Assembly: GCA_020633625.1 (NCBI GenBank)
Contig: JACKDJ010000019.1
Location: 1-64,000 of the forward strand
DNA: 64,000 bases
Reading direction: 5' to 3'
Source of the DNA: Myxococcales bacterium
GTDB lineage: Bacteria > Myxococcota_A > Bradymonadia > REDH01
The translations under genes and the position numbers were made by a program. This document shows positions 42,741 through 52,292 of this stretch, in pieces; position 1 is the first letter of the stretch; each line of letters opens with the position of its first letter. The notes beneath the pieces are model-generated. The model was not told the origin of the DNA. It worked only from the letters and a program-made list of their open reading frames with translations, and ran no database searches.

Positions 42741-45419
42741 GTGACGACGAACCTCGAACTGAGCCAGGAGCTCCGCTCCGTCTTCGCGCAGAGCGAGGAC
42801 GTCGCAGCAAGCCTCGGACAGGCACGCACCACCGCGCACCTGCTGCTGTGCTTCTTCATGCTCACCAACCGGGCCTCCGAGTTCTTGAAGGACCACGAGG
42901 TGACGGTCGAGCGGATCCTCGATCGAATCCGCGAGCGCGTGCAGGAGTCACCGCAGCTCCTCGAGCGCGTGATGCGCAGCGCGCGCCAGCTCGCCGTCGA
43001 CTCGAGGACCGCCGCCCATGTCACCAGCATCCACGTCCTCTACGCGATCTGCTCGACACCCGACTCCGTTGCCTATCGGCTGATCGCAGAGCTGCAGCTC
43101 GACATGGGGACGTTTCGCAGCCGCGCGCTCTCCACCCTCCTGCCCGAGGCCGACGATGTGGCGCACACTGGCGACGCCGCGCACGGCGCATGGGCTGAGC
43201 TCGCGCCGGTCGCGCACGTGACCTCCCATGTGACGGTCGTCGCCGAGAAGGACGCCGGACCGCCGCGCAAGCAGGCCTCCGGCCTGCGTGAGCCAAGCGA
43301 CGTGAAGCGCGCGAAGAAGCGGCCCGCCCCGAACGAGGAGACGACCCGCGACCTCGCACGCAGACTGCGGGCCACGGCCGCTCCGGCCATCAAGCCGCAG
43401 CCCGACCTCCCCCTTCCCCCCAGCGTCCGACGGCCCGAAGGCGCCCAGCCCAAGACCCGGCCCGGGATCGTGAGCGGCTCGGGGGAGCACCGCCGCGTCG
43501 CCGACGTGCGCCGCCCCGCGGCGGCCGCGCCGGCGCGAGCCGACGCCCCCGCGCGAGACGACGCCCCCGCCAAGCGGCGCTTCACCGCTCGCGACGTCAC
43601 TCTCGATCCCAAACGCTACCCGAACCTCACACAACTCGGCCGCAATCTCAGCGCGCTCGCGCTCGAGGGGCGCCTAGACCGCGTCGTCGGCCGCGAGGAC
43701 CAGATCGAGCAGCTGATCGACATCCTCAACAAGCGGCGCGCCAACAACCCGGTCCTGATCGGCGACGCCGGCGTCGGAAAGACCTCCGTCGTCGAAGGGC
43801 TCGCGCAGCGCCTGCTCGGCGTTGACGGACACGAGCCTCCGTCGGGGCTCGCCGGACGCATCATCATCGAGCTCGAAGCGACCAAGATGATCGCCGGCAC
43901 TGGCGTGCGCGGCTCGTTCAGCGACCGAATTCAGAAGCTACGCGACGAGGTCCGGGCCGCCGACGGACACATCATCGTCTTCCTCGACGAGCTTCACACG
44001 TGGATCGGGATGGGTGCCGGCGGCGACGGCAACGCCGATGGCGCCGGAGAGCTCAAGACCGCCCTCTCCCGCGGCGAGTTTCCGTGCATCGGCGCCACCA
44101 CCTTCGACGAGTACCACCGGTACGTCGAGTCCGACCCGGCCTTCGCGCGCCGCTTTCAGCGCGTCCGCGTCGATGAGCCCACAGAGACACAGTCGATCGA
44201 CATCATCGAAGGACTGCGCGCGACCTACGAACAGCATCACGGCGTCACCATCACGCGCGACGCCATCGAGGCCGCCGTTCGTCTCACGCACCGGTACCTT
44301 CCAGAGCGACGCCTCCCCGACAAGGCGGTCAGCGTGCTCGACCAGGCCGGCGCTCGCGCGCAACGCGACCCTGCGCGCGTCGTCGACCGCGACCTAGTCG
44401 CCAGCGTGGTCGCACGCCTCGCCGGCGTCTCCGTAGACAAGCTCCTGCTCGGCGACAAGGAGCGCTTCGTGGGCCTTGGCGATCTGCTCGCAAACCACGT
44501 CATCGGCCACGCCAACGTCATCGAGCAGGTCTCCGCCACGCTCCGACGCAACTACGCTGGGTTCGTCAGCGGTCGCCCGATCGGCACCTTCCTGTTCCTA
44601 GGGCCCACCGGCGTCGGAAAGACCGAGTTCGCGAAGGCGATCGCACGTGTCCTCTTCGAGGACGAAGGCTGCATGACCCGCCTCGACATGAGCGAGTACA
44701 TGGAGCCGCACTCCGTGGCGCGCCTCGTGGGGTCCCCGCCCGGATACGTGGGGCATCACGAAGGCGGACAGCTCACCGAGGCCGTTCGACGGCGCCCGTA
44801 CCAGCTCGTCCTGCTCGACGAGATCGAGAAAGCGCACCCCGACATCCTCAACATCCTGATTCAGCTCCTCGACGAGGGGCGACTCACCGACTCTCGCGGG
44901 CGCGCCGTCGACTTCAGCAACACCGTCGTCGTCATGACCTCCAACCTCGGCGCAGAGGCCGCCCAGGGTGTCCCCCGCACGCGGCGCATGGGCTTTGGCG
45001 CCGAGCGGGAGCTCGACGACGAGTCCGGCGGCGTCACCGACAGGGTGCTCGACGCAGCGCGGGCCCACTTCCGTCCCGAGCTCTGGAATCGGATCCAGGA
45101 GCGCCTCGTCTTCATGCCGCTGACGCGTGACCAGGTCGGCGCGATCGCGAGGCTCCAGCTCGACGCTTCCAGCAAGCGACTCTTCGCCGAGCGTCGCATC
45201 GACTTCACGTACGACGACGCTGTCATCGCGGTCCTCATCGACCGCGGTGGCTTCGACCCAGAGCTCGGCGCGCGCCCGATGCGTCGCGCCATCGAGCGGC
45301 TCGTCGAGACCCCGATCGCCGACCTCATTCTCGCCGGCGCTGCCCGGCACGGTGCCCACCTGCGGCTGACTGGCCGCGGTGGCGAGATCGCCGTCGAGCT
45401 GGTCGCCGCGGCGTCGTGA
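42741..45419 (+). CDS. ClpA/ClpC-like AAA+ unfoldase
   Basis: This 892-residue protein has a Clp N-terminal double repeat (about 1-140) and a long charged, Ala/Pro-rich linker (about 145-290). AAA domain D1 has Walker A GDAGVGKTS near 340 and FLDELHTW. AAA domain D2 has Walker A GPTGVGKTE near 622 and LLDEIEKAHPD. There is no long coiled-coil middle domain between them, so it is ClpA-like rather than a ClpB disaggregase. MGFG occupies the place of the IGF/L ClpP-docking loop. The linker is longer than usual. ATP-driven protein unfolding, perhaps with ClpP, is the expected role. The GTG start follows its own promoter. Confidence 0.88.
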   Translation: MTTNLELSQELRSVFAQSEDVAASLGQARTTAHLLLCFFMLTNRASEFLKDHEVTVERILDRIRERVQESPQLLERVMRSARQLAVDSRTAAHVTSIHVLYAICSTPDSVAYRLIAELQLDMGTFRSRALSTLLPEADDVAHTGDAAHGAWAELAPVAHVTSHVTVVAEKDAGPPRKQASGLREPSDVKRAKKRPAPNEETTRDLARRLRATAAPAIKPQPDLPLPPSVRRPEGAQPKTRPGIVSGSGEHRRVADVRRPAAAAPARADAPARDDAPAKRRFTARDVTLDPKRYPNLTQLGRNLSALALEGRLDRVVGREDQIEQLIDILNKRRANNPVLIGDAGVGKTSVVEGLAQRLLGVDGHEPPSGLAGRIIIELEATKMIAGTGVRGSFSDRIQKLRDEVRAADGHIIVFLDELHTWIGMGAGGDGNADGAGELKTALSRGEFPCIGATTFDEYHRYVESDPAFARRFQRVRVDEPTETQSIDIIEGLRATYEQHHGVTITRDAIEAAVRLTHRYLPERRLPDKAVSVLDQAGARAQRDPARVVDRDLVASVVARLAGVSVDKLLLGDKERFVGLGDLLANHVIGHANVIEQVSATLRRNYAGFVSGRPIGTFLFLGPTGVGKTEFAKAIARVLFEDEGCMTRLDMSEYMEPHSVARLVGSPPGYVGHHEGGQLTEAVRRRPYQLVLLDEIEKAHPDILNILIQLLDEGRLTDSRGRAVDFSNTVVVMTSNLGAEAAQGVPRTRRMGFGAERELDDESGGVTDRVLDAARAHFRPELWNRIQERLVFMPLTRDQVGAIARLQLDASSKRLFAERRIDFTYDDAVIAVLIDRGGFDPELGARPMRRAIERLVETPIADLILAGAARHGAHLRLTGRGGEIAVELVAAAS

Positions 45420-46297
45420 CCGGCGCGAACGGGTGGTTCGTCGTCGGGCTCGGTCGTGCGGGCCTGCCGCTCGCGACCGCGCTCGATCGTGCTGGCGCCC
45501 TCGCCGGCGCCTGGACCCGGTCGGCGGGGACCGCAGACGGCGCACGCGGCGTACTCCGCGCCCCCGTCCAACACGGTCCACTCCCGGCCTTCGCCACGCG
45601 CCTTGTTCTGATCTGCGTCCCCGATGACCGCGTCGTGCGGGTCGCCGCGGCCATCGCTCACGCCGCCGCGCCCCCGATCGCCGTCGTACACACCTCCGGG
45701 GCGCGTGCGGCGTCGCTCCTTACCCCCGTGCTGCGCCCCGGTGACGCTGCCGGGGCTGCACACCCGCTGCTCCCTCTCACCGGCTCACCCGACGACGCCG
45801 AACAGCTCCGCGGTGCGTTCTTTGCCGTGGACGGGGACTCGCCGGCAGGACTCGATGCCGCAGAGAGGCTGGCAGCCGACGTGGGAGGTAGCCCGCACCG
45901 CGTCCCGGCCGAGGCGCGCACGGCGTACCACGCGGCCGCGGCGCTCGCGAGCAACGGCGTCTACGCGCTTCTGGCCGCAGCCAGCGCGGTCTGCGAGGGC
46001 GCCGCGATGCGAGAGCCCGCCCTGTCGGCAGCGCTCGCGGGCCTCGCCGCGCGGAGCGCACACAACGCGCGAGACCTGGGCGTCGTCGCCGCGGCGACTG
46101 GCCCGATCGTCCGCGGCGACGCCGGAACCGTTGCTGCTCACCTCGAGGCGGTGGCCGGTCACGGAGCCAATGTCGAGGCCCTCTACCGTGCCACTGCGGC
46201 GCTGCTGGTCGAGGTCGCCAACGCTCGGGGCCTCGATGACCGCAGCGTCATGGCGCTCCACGCGGTCCTTGGCGCCGGATCCGCGTCACGAGGCTGA
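45416..46297 (+). CDS. Rossmann-fold/DUF2520 dehydrogenase-like protein
   Basis: This 293-residue protein opens with a nucleotide-binding motif (VVGLGRAGLPLATAL, a GxGxxG variant) and a Rossmann domain to about 130 (including VHTSGA and HPLLPL). A helical DUF2520 domain follows (AYHAAAALASNGVYALL). The family resembles NAD(P)-dependent reductases of the ketopantoate-reductase style, but no reaction is established. It is coupled to the Clp gene by GTGA. It converges on nadD with a 50-nt gap. Confidence 0.8.
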   Translation: MTGANGWFVVGLGRAGLPLATALDRAGALAGAWTRSAGTADGARGVLRAPVQHGPLPAFATRLVLICVPDDRVVRVAAAIAHAAAPPIAVVHTSGARAASLLTPVLRPGDAAGAAHPLLPLTGSPDDAEQLRGAFFAVDGDSPAGLDAAERLAADVGGSPHRVPAEARTAYHAAAALASNGVYALLAAASAVCEGAAMREPALSAALAGLAARSAHNARDLGVVAAATGPIVRGDAGTVAAHLEAVAGHGANVEALYRATAALLVEVANARGLDDRSVMALHAVLGAGSASRG

Positions 46298-46347
46298 GGG
46301 GGGCGCCGGCCACCCTGGAGTCGGAGCGGTCGGCGCCGACCAATGAC

Positions 46348-46920
46348 TCAGCCCTCCCCGGTACCCGCACGCCCGGGTGCGTGGACTTCGGCAAGCCACC
46401 GCGCCCCGACCTTCCGGTCCAGCCACGACGCGAGCCAGAGATCGTCCCCGCTCGCGGCGGCGGCTCGCGCGGAGCTGCTAGACACGTTCGGGATCCCGAG
46501 CTGCTCGCCGCGGTCGCCACGCGGAATGACCAACAGCTCGTAGCGCGCCCTGAGCTCGGGCCAGCGCTCGAAGCGCGGAAGGTCCGGGACGAGATCGGAA
46601 CCCACGGCGAACAAGAGCTGGACGCCGGGACGCTGGGCAGCGAGCGCATCGAGCGTCCGGATCGTGCGGCTCTCGCCCCCAATCTCTCGCTCGATCTCGC
46701 TGACGACGACGCCGCGCAGGTGCTGAGTCGCCAGCCGGCACAGGTCGACGCGCAGGTCGAAACTCGAGAGCGCCTTTCCGAACGCGTGCACATAGGTCGG
46801 GACCCACACGACCTCGTCGACACCGCACGCCGAGAGCATCCAGAGGGTCGCGAGCGCGTGGCCGAGGTGGGGCGGATCGAAGCTGCCGCCGAACACGGCG
46901 ACGCGCGCTCGATCAGCCAT
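46348..46920 (-). CDS. nadD: Nicotinate-nucleotide adenylyltransferase-like protein (NadD family)
   Basis: This 190-residue protein has the nucleotidyltransferase motif GGSFDPPHLGHA at 11-22, a mid-protein FAVGSDLVPDL substrate loop and a C-terminal VSSSSARA (SSSxxR-like, ISSTxxR in E. coli). It adenylates nicotinate mononucleotide in NAD synthesis. The Arg of the last motif falls one residue off the usual spacing, so a related adenylyltransferase is possible. It begins inside the end of namZ (8-nt overlap). Confidence 0.8.
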   Translation of the reverse strand: MADRARVAVFGGSFDPPHLGHALATLWMLSACGVDEVVWVPTYVHAFGKALSSFDLRVDLCRLATQHLRGVVVSEIEREIGGESRTIRTLDALAAQRPGVQLLFAVGSDLVPDLPRFERWPELRARYELLVIPRGDRGEQLGIPNVSSSSARAAAASGDDLWLASWLDRKVGARWLAEVHAPGRAGTGEG

Positions 46921-48106
46921 GGTCGTAGGCGGGTAGCCGCGCAGCGGCGACCTCGTCGGCCGTCGTCGCCGGGGTCTCGAGAAGCGCCCTCAGGTCCGCG
47001 AATGATCCGCCGCTCTCGATACACTGCCGCGGGCGCGCGGACCCGAAGAGCAGATCGATCGCGGGCACGCTGTCCACGAACTCGTAGGCCTCTGCTCGCC
47101 ACTCGAACTCGGGGAACAGCGCGTGCGCGGCCCACACGACGGCGGCGCCGGTCACCAGCGGGAGAAACGCCTCACGATCGGTGACGTGGAGCTGCAGGCC
47201 GCCGCAGCGCTGGCGTCCCCACTTCTGGAAGGTCGGCTCGAACGAGGCGAGCCGGAGGGCGACACCGGGGAGGTTCAGCGCGTCGAGTGCGGCGGCGAGC
47301 CGTCGGGCGTCGACATACGGCGCACCGAACAGCTCGAACGGCCGCGTCGTCCCTCGGCCCTCGCTGAGATTCGTGCCCTCGAGGAGGCACATCCCGGGGT
47401 AGACGACAGCGGTGTCGAGCGTCGGCATGTTCGGGGACGGGATCACCCAAGGGGCGTCGTGATCGTCGGCCCACAGCGTGCGCGTCCACCCGTCGCACTC
47501 CCAGATCCGGGCATCGAGCGCGCGGCCGTGACGGCTGGCGAAGCGCAGAACTTCGGCGAGGGTCAGCCCGTGACGGTTGGGCAGCGGAAGCATCCCGACG
47601 AAGGACTCGAAGCCGACATCAACGGCCGGCCCCTCGACGGCTGCGGCGATCGGGTTCGGCCGGTCGAGCACCCAGACCTCGACGCCAGCGCGCGTGCACG
47701 CCTCGGCGGTGAGCATCGCCGTGTAGACGTAGGTGTAGTAGCGGCTGCCGACGTCCTGCAGGTCGATGAGGAGGAGGTCGAGGCCGTCGAGCTGGTCGGG
47801 CGTCGGCGCGAGAGACTCGACGGCAGCGCCGTAGAGGCTGACGGTCGAGATGCCCGAGATCGGGTCGACGTCTTGCGCGACTGCGATCATGTCCTGCGCC
47901 TCGCCGCGCACGCCGTGCTCGGGTCCGAAGAGGCGATCCGGGCGAACGCCGGCGGCGATCAGCGCGTCGACGGCGTGCACGAACCCTCGGGTTACCGAGG
48001 TTGGGTTCGCGAGGAGCCCGACGCGGCGTGCAGCCAGGTGTTTTAGCGCCCCTTGGTCTGCGAGCAGTCTGTCGAGCCCTGTGGAGACGGCGCGGCGGGT
48101 CGGCAT
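46913..48106 (-). CDS. namZ: Exo-beta-N-acetylmuramidase NamZ family (DUF1343)
   Basis: A 397-residue protein with the DUF1343/NamZ signatures FGPEHGVRG, LLLIDLQDVGSRYYTY, VLDRPNP, PSPNMPTLDTAVVYPG and LSEGRGTTRPFE. Proven members remove N-acetylmuramic acid from peptidoglycan fragments. No signal peptide is seen, so it may act on internalised muropeptides, although many relatives are exported. The start has AAGGG 7 nt upstream. It lies 93 nt after the HAMP protein gene and shares an operon with nadD. Confidence 0.9.
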   Translation of the reverse strand: MPTRRAVSTGLDRLLADQGALKHLAARRVGLLANPTSVTRGFVHAVDALIAAGVRPDRLFGPEHGVRGEAQDMIAVAQDVDPISGISTVSLYGAAVESLAPTPDQLDGLDLLLIDLQDVGSRYYTYVYTAMLTAEACTRAGVEVWVLDRPNPIAAAVEGPAVDVGFESFVGMLPLPNRHGLTLAEVLRFASRHGRALDARIWECDGWTRTLWADDHDAPWVIPSPNMPTLDTAVVYPGMCLLEGTNLSEGRGTTRPFELFGAPYVDARRLAAALDALNLPGVALRLASFEPTFQKWGRQRCGGLQLHVTDREAFLPLVTGAAVVWAAHALFPEFEWRAEAYEFVDSVPAIDLLFGSARPRQCIESGGSFADLRALLETPATTADEVAAARLPAYDHG

Positions 48107-48199
48107 CGCAGCCCTTGGCGTTGGTGCGTCGAGTCGGCCGAGGGCTGCCGTCGACGACGCTGGAGTCGTCTGGGCAGCCAGCTCGGCTGACGAGAGGCG

Positions 48200-49672
48200 C
48201 TACTCGTCGTCGTCCTCGTCCTCGTCGGTCGCGGCGGCGCGCCCACGGAGGTTGCCGATGCCGGCGATGCCAGCCGGCTTGGCGCCACCGCCGCGGCCTC
48301 CCGAAGGGTCGCCGGCCATGGCCTTCCAGTCGGCGTCGCCCTCGGTGTCTTCGGAGTCGGGGTCGCGCTTGCCCTGGAGGCGAGCGGACATGACGTTGAG
48401 GGAGTGCGCGAGGTCGGACATGTGGCTTCGCTCGTCGACCTCCCACATGTACTCGGACTTGCCGGCGATGACCTCTTGCACGCCCTTCGAGATGTCCTCG
48501 ATCGGGAGCATGAAGGAGCGGATCGCGACCAGAACGCCGAGGATGCCGATGAGGGCGAGCGCGGCGCCGAGCGCCGGGACGACGGTCTGGAACGGTCCGA
48601 GCGGGAGGATAGCGCCGGAGACGGACGAGGTGACGATGAAGCCTGCAAGGACCTCGGTGCCGTCGTTGTTCTTCGAGAGCACCGACGACATCGCGACGTA
48701 GCTCGTTCCACCTGCCTCGAACTCGTAGACGACGCCCGAGCGCTGCAGCGCGAACTGCGGGAATGTCGCCTCACCCTCGGGGTTGTGCAGTGTGGCAGCG
48801 GACAGGCCGGACAGGAGCTCGGGCCGAGAGGCGGCCGTGGTACCGGCATAGACGACGGAGTCGCCGGCGCCCCGGAAGAAGTAGGCCACGTCGTGCCCGT
48901 AGAGCACCGCGCCGGCCTCTTCGGCCGCCGAGTCGGTGAGCTTGTACCCGACCATGACGGTGCCCGCGAAGCGCTGGCGCCCGTTCTCCTCGACGAAGAT
49001 CGGCGCGACACCCACCTGCGCGAGCTCGGGGACGGCGTCGTCGGCCTCGCGCCACGCGATCGAGTCGTGCTGTGGGACACCGGCTTCGACGCGCCCGAAG
49101 ACCGGGTACTGGCGGACCATGTTGGGCTTGGAGTCACCGAACCAGTCGTCCTTGTCGAAGCCGACGCGCGCGACGACGACTCCGTTCGGGTCGGTCACGA
49201 GGAGAAGGTCGGGCGCACGCGGAACGGCGAAACCCGGATCGCGCTCGCTGAGGAAGCGCGGCTCGTTCAGAGCGCGGAGCTCCTCGCGGGACGCCGTCCA
49301 CGACTTGAGCGCCTCGAGGACGACCTCGTGCGCGGTGCGCGTGCAGGTCGTCGACGGGACGCCGGGGATCTCGGTGCCGTCGGGCCCAACGGTCGGCGGG
49401 CCCGGCGTGCGCGCGGCACGCAGGGCCTCCTCCGTGAGCGGGCACGCGGCGCCCGCGACGACGGCCGCGTCGCTGGCGGCAGCGGTGGCCTCGTGGATCA
49501 CCGAGTACTGCGCCACCGTGTTGGTAAGGCGCACGACTTCGGTGCTGGACTTGAGCTGCTGGACGGCCGTGTCTTCCAGGTCCCGCACTGCGGCGCCCGA
49601 GAGCGCCCAGGTCGTCCCGACCAGCGCGCCAATCACGACCAAGAGCAGGACGATCAGCTTGACACGAAACAT
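48200..49672 (-). CDS. Membrane sensor-like protein with HAMP domain and no output domain
   Basis: This 490-residue protein has a membrane segment at about 5-27, a large periplasmic sensor region (about 30-365) with conserved Cys near 90 and 120, a second membrane segment (about 372-394) and a HAMP-like linker (about 394-445). Only a disordered tail ending in DEDEDDDE follows. No kinase, cyclase or methyl-accepting domain is present, so it is either a signalling adaptor or a receptor working with another protein. AGGAG lies 5 nt before ATG 49672. The frame upstream of that is not convincing. Confidence 0.75.
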   Translation of the reverse strand: MFRVKLIVLLLVVIGALVGTTWALSGAAVRDLEDTAVQQLKSSTEVVRLTNTVAQYSVIHEATAAASDAAVVAGAACPLTEEALRAARTPGPPTVGPDGTEIPGVPSTTCTRTAHEVVLEALKSWTASREELRALNEPRFLSERDPGFAVPRAPDLLLVTDPNGVVVARVGFDKDDWFGDSKPNMVRQYPVFGRVEAGVPQHDSIAWREADDAVPELAQVGVAPIFVEENGRQRFAGTVMVGYKLTDSAAEEAGAVLYGHDVAYFFRGAGDSVVYAGTTAASRPELLSGLSAATLHNPEGEATFPQFALQRSGVVYEFEAGGTSYVAMSSVLSKNNDGTEVLAGFIVTSSVSGAILPLGPFQTVVPALGAALALIGILGVLVAIRSFMLPIEDISKGVQEVIAGKSEYMWEVDERSHMSDLAHSLNVMSARLQGKRDPDSEDTEGDADWKAMAGDPSGGRGGGAKPAGIAGIGNLRGRAAATDEDEDDDE

Positions 49673-49741
49673 CGGACTCCTCGTCGATGTGAGAACGGCA
49701 CGGCTCCGAGCGGCCACCGCGCAAGTCTTCCTTTGGCGCCG

Positions 49742-49770
49742 TCCCTACGTCAGCGCCATCGGAGCGTCAA
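49742..49770 (-). promoter_or_regulatory. Candidate promoter of the HAMP protein gene
   Basis: Minus strand TTGACG (49770-49765), a 17-bp spacer and TAGGGA (49747-49742), about 70 nt before the ATG. The rest of the 240-nt gap 49673-49912 shows nothing. Confidence 0.4.
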
Positions 49771-49912
49771 CCGCGGCGAGGTTCCGCGTGCGTTCGATTC
49801 GCCCCATTTCGCACACGCTCGACCGCTCGAAAGCCGCGACACCCGCCAAGGGCGCACAAGACCGGCCGCGCGACGAACGTCCGCGGCGGCACCCGCCGCG
49901 AACGACCCGTCA

Positions 49913-50296
49913 TCAGTACGACTTGGGCATCTTCTCGATGTCGACCGTGTCGATCGCGTAGCGGATCAGCGCCGAGCGGTTCGCCTTCGGGTGCCCCGCC
50001 GCCTTGAGCGCCGCGACGAGCTCGTCGATCTTGTCGATGTCTTCGTTGTACAGCGAGATGCTGATGATCTTGTAGTGCGTCGGCGTCGACTTCTTCGCGC
50101 GCCGGCGCGGCGGCGCGCGCCGGGGCGAGCCCGCCGGCTTCCCCTGCGGTACTACCGTCGCCGGGCGGCCCTCTGCGGTGCGAGGCAGGTCCGTGACGAA
50201 GAACGTCGTGGCGAGGACCTCGTCCTCGGCCGAAAGAGGGTCTCGACCCATCACGGGGCCGAGGTCCTCGGACTCAAGCTCGGGCTTCTTCGCCAT
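49913..50296 (-). CDS. Small ribbon-helix-helix-like partner of ParA
   Basis: This 127-residue protein has a polar N-terminal half with a basic RRAPPRRRAKK segment. The C-terminal region (about 76-118) has the strand-helix-helix pattern of a ribbon-helix-helix DNA-binding domain: KIISISLY, then NEDIDKIDELVAALKAAG and RSALIRYAID. It overlaps the ParA gene by 23 nt. A DNA-binding cargo adaptor for that ATPase is the natural reading, replacing a ParB. Confidence 0.65.
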   Translation of the reverse strand: MAKKPELESEDLGPVMGRDPLSAEDEVLATTFFVTDLPRTAEGRPATVVPQGKPAGSPRRAPPRRRAKKSTPTHYKIISISLYNEDIDKIDELVAALKAAGHPKANRSALIRYAIDTVDIEKMPKSY

Positions 50297-51278
50297 GCCG
50301 CTGCCGCGCTCCGTTCTCTGTGCGCTCCAGGACCCACCGCACGACCCGACGATAGTCCGCGGCACCCCGGGAGTCGGGTGCGTACTGGAAAATCGTCTGC
50401 CCGTGGGACGGCGCCTCTTTGAGCCGCGTGTTGACCCGAATCGGCGGCAACACCCGGTCGCCGAAGTGGCTCTCGAGCGTCTTCACCGACTCGTCGCTGA
50501 TCCGGTTGCGCTGGTCATAGAACGTCGGCAGCACCCCGAGCACGCGCACCGGGTGCAGCAGCAGCTCGTTGACGTGCTTCACGGTCTTGAGAATCTGGCG
50601 CACGCCGACCAGCGACAGGAAGTCGCAGGAGACTGGAACCAGAAGCTCATCCGCGTACGTCAACGCGTTCATGTTCAAGACCGAGAGGCTCGGACCGCAG
50701 TCCAGGATCACGTAGTCGTACTGCGTAGCTGAAGCCAGCCGGGACCGCAAAATCCGATCCCGACCCTCATTCATTCGGGCGAGGTAGATCTCCGCGCTTG
50801 CCAGCGTCGAGCTGCTCGTGATCACGTGCAGGTGCTCCGTCAGCGGGACCGCCACTCGCGCCGGCTCCGCCTCCTCGACAAGCACGTGGTACAGCGTCTT
50901 CTCGCCGCGAACCCCGAGGCTCACCGCGACGTGTCCCTGCGCGTCCGTGTCGATCAGCAGCACCCGCCTGCCGGCGTCCGCCAGCCCGGCCGCCAGGTTC
51001 ACGGCCGTCGTCGTCTTCCCCGTCCCTCCCTTCTGGTTCAGCACCGCGATGCGGACCGGACCCCGAGCTGACGCTCGCTCCGCCGAACGCGCGGGCTCCA
51101 GGACCGACGCCCGGCACGCCTGAGAGCAGACCCGGTACGACTCCGAGCGCACCGCCACCTGCTGAAACGCATAGCGAAGCTCGAACGGCGTCCCGCACGC
51201 GTCGCAGCGCACTTCCGAGGTGGCGGCCGCCGCCGGCATGAAGTGGATCGAACCCGACACTGGCCGGTCAGCGCTCAT
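50274..51278 (-). CDS. ParA-family ATPase with N-terminal zinc-ribbon-like segment
   Basis: A 334-residue protein. Residues about 25-60 carry CDAC and VCSQAC, able to bind one zinc. The ATPase starts near 75 with deviant Walker A KGGTGKTT, DTDAQGH and YVILDCGPSLS. ParA-family proteins position DNA or protein complexes along the nucleoid. The Cys segment is unusual and could tether a partner. The start at 51278 with GGAG 6 nt upstream is preferred; an internal Met 13 codons later would still include the ribbon. It is a paralogue rather than the chromosomal parA, since no parB or parS is seen nearby. Confidence 0.85.
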   Translation of the reverse strand: MSADRPVSGSIHFMPAAAATSEVRCDACGTPFELRYAFQQVAVRSESYRVCSQACRASVLEPARSAERASARGPVRIAVLNQKGGTGKTTTAVNLAAGLADAGRRVLLIDTDAQGHVAVSLGVRGEKTLYHVLVEEAEPARVAVPLTEHLHVITSSSTLASAEIYLARMNEGRDRILRSRLASATQYDYVILDCGPSLSVLNMNALTYADELLVPVSCDFLSLVGVRQILKTVKHVNELLLHPVRVLGVLPTFYDQRNRISDESVKTLESHFGDRVLPPIRVNTRLKEAPSHGQTIFQYAPDSRGAADYRRVVRWVLERTENGARQRHGEEARA

Positions 51279-51388
51279 TCGGACACTCCGCACGACAGGG
51301 GCCGGCACGCTATCGCTCCTCGTGGATCCCCGTCAACGCCGATCGCTGCGGTTCGACGCGTCGCGCGAAGCGGCGCGGACGGCCCGCC

Positions 51389-52186
51389 CTACTCTACCGG
51401 CTCCCCGAGCAGCGTCTCCGGGTCGACGGCGACTCCGTCACGGCCGAGTTGGAAGTGCAGATGCGGTCCGGTCGAACGGCCCGTCGAGCCGACCTGCCCG
51501 ATCACCTGCCCCTGGGTCACCTGCTGCCCCGGCCGGACGCGGACCGCCGAGAGATGAAAGTACTGGCTCCGCCATCCGCCCGCGTGGTCGATCACAACGC
51601 AGTTTCCGGTGCCACGGTCGCAGTATCCGCCCAACACGACCGTCCCGCTCGCCGTCGCCATGACGTCGGTCCCGGTCGTTGCGCCGAAGTCGAGCCCACG
51701 ATGCATCCGCCCCGCCTCGCCCGTGATCGGGTCAATTCGCGGCCCGAACCGGCTCGTCACGCGCGGCTGTGCCACCGGGACCGCCCAGACCTCGCCGACG
51801 CCTCGGCGCGCCGACCGTGGAGCTGCCGCCGCGGTCGATGATGCCGCGGCCTGTTCGTCGACGCGTGCGGTGCGCTGCAGAACGCGGCCACTCTCCGCGG
51901 ACCGCGCGACCTCCCCTTCGGGCGCCGCCGTCGTCACGCCGCCGCCGGCCCCGCCGCGGCTCAGGGTGCGCGAAGCCGTCGGGTCGAGCTCCAGCAGGCG
52001 CAGAGAGGCAGACGCCAGCGCGAGCGACACCACCGCGGACGCCTCGTCGAACGCCGAGTCGGCCGCGCTAGGCTCGGTCCCCGCGACGAGCCGCGACGGG
52101 TGAATCCACGCACCAACCGTCGCACATCCGCTCACGAGGGATGCCGCGGCCAGCAAGACTCCAAGCTGCCGATGAACACTGCGCAT
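51389..52186 (-). CDS. M23-family peptidase lipoprotein
   Basis: This 265-residue protein has a lipobox VSG-C near residue 21, a low-complexity stalk to about 145, and then an M23/LytM domain (about 150-260). The zinc ligands are in HRGLDFG (H-x3-D) and HLHFQLG (H-x-H), with SRFGPRIDP upstream. It should cleave peptidoglycan cross-links or, if inactive, regulate an amidase; all metal ligands appear present. It lies 110 nt upstream of the ParA gene on the same strand. Confidence 0.88.
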   Translation of the reverse strand: MRSVHRQLGVLLAAASLVSGCATVGAWIHPSRLVAGTEPSAADSAFDEASAVVSLALASASLRLLELDPTASRTLSRGGAGGGVTTAAPEGEVARSAESGRVLQRTARVDEQAAASSTAAAAPRSARRGVGEVWAVPVAQPRVTSRFGPRIDPITGEAGRMHRGLDFGATTGTDVMATASGTVVLGGYCDRGTGNCVVIDHAGGWRSQYFHLSAVRVRPGQQVTQGQVIGQVGSTGRSTGPHLHFQLGRDGVAVDPETLLGEPVE

Positions 52187-52292
52187 CCGGCGACCATACC
52201 CCGCCGACGCCACGCGGCAACTTTCCCACACCCCCCCACAAACGGGCCCGACCGCCGTCCTCGCTCGGCAGACGCCGTTGGCCCGACCCAAC

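Noticed and set aside
46292..46353. GGCTGAG/CTCAGCC inverted repeat between the DUF2520 gene and nadD as a terminator
   Set aside because: The arms are about 48 bases apart and there is no T run on either strand.
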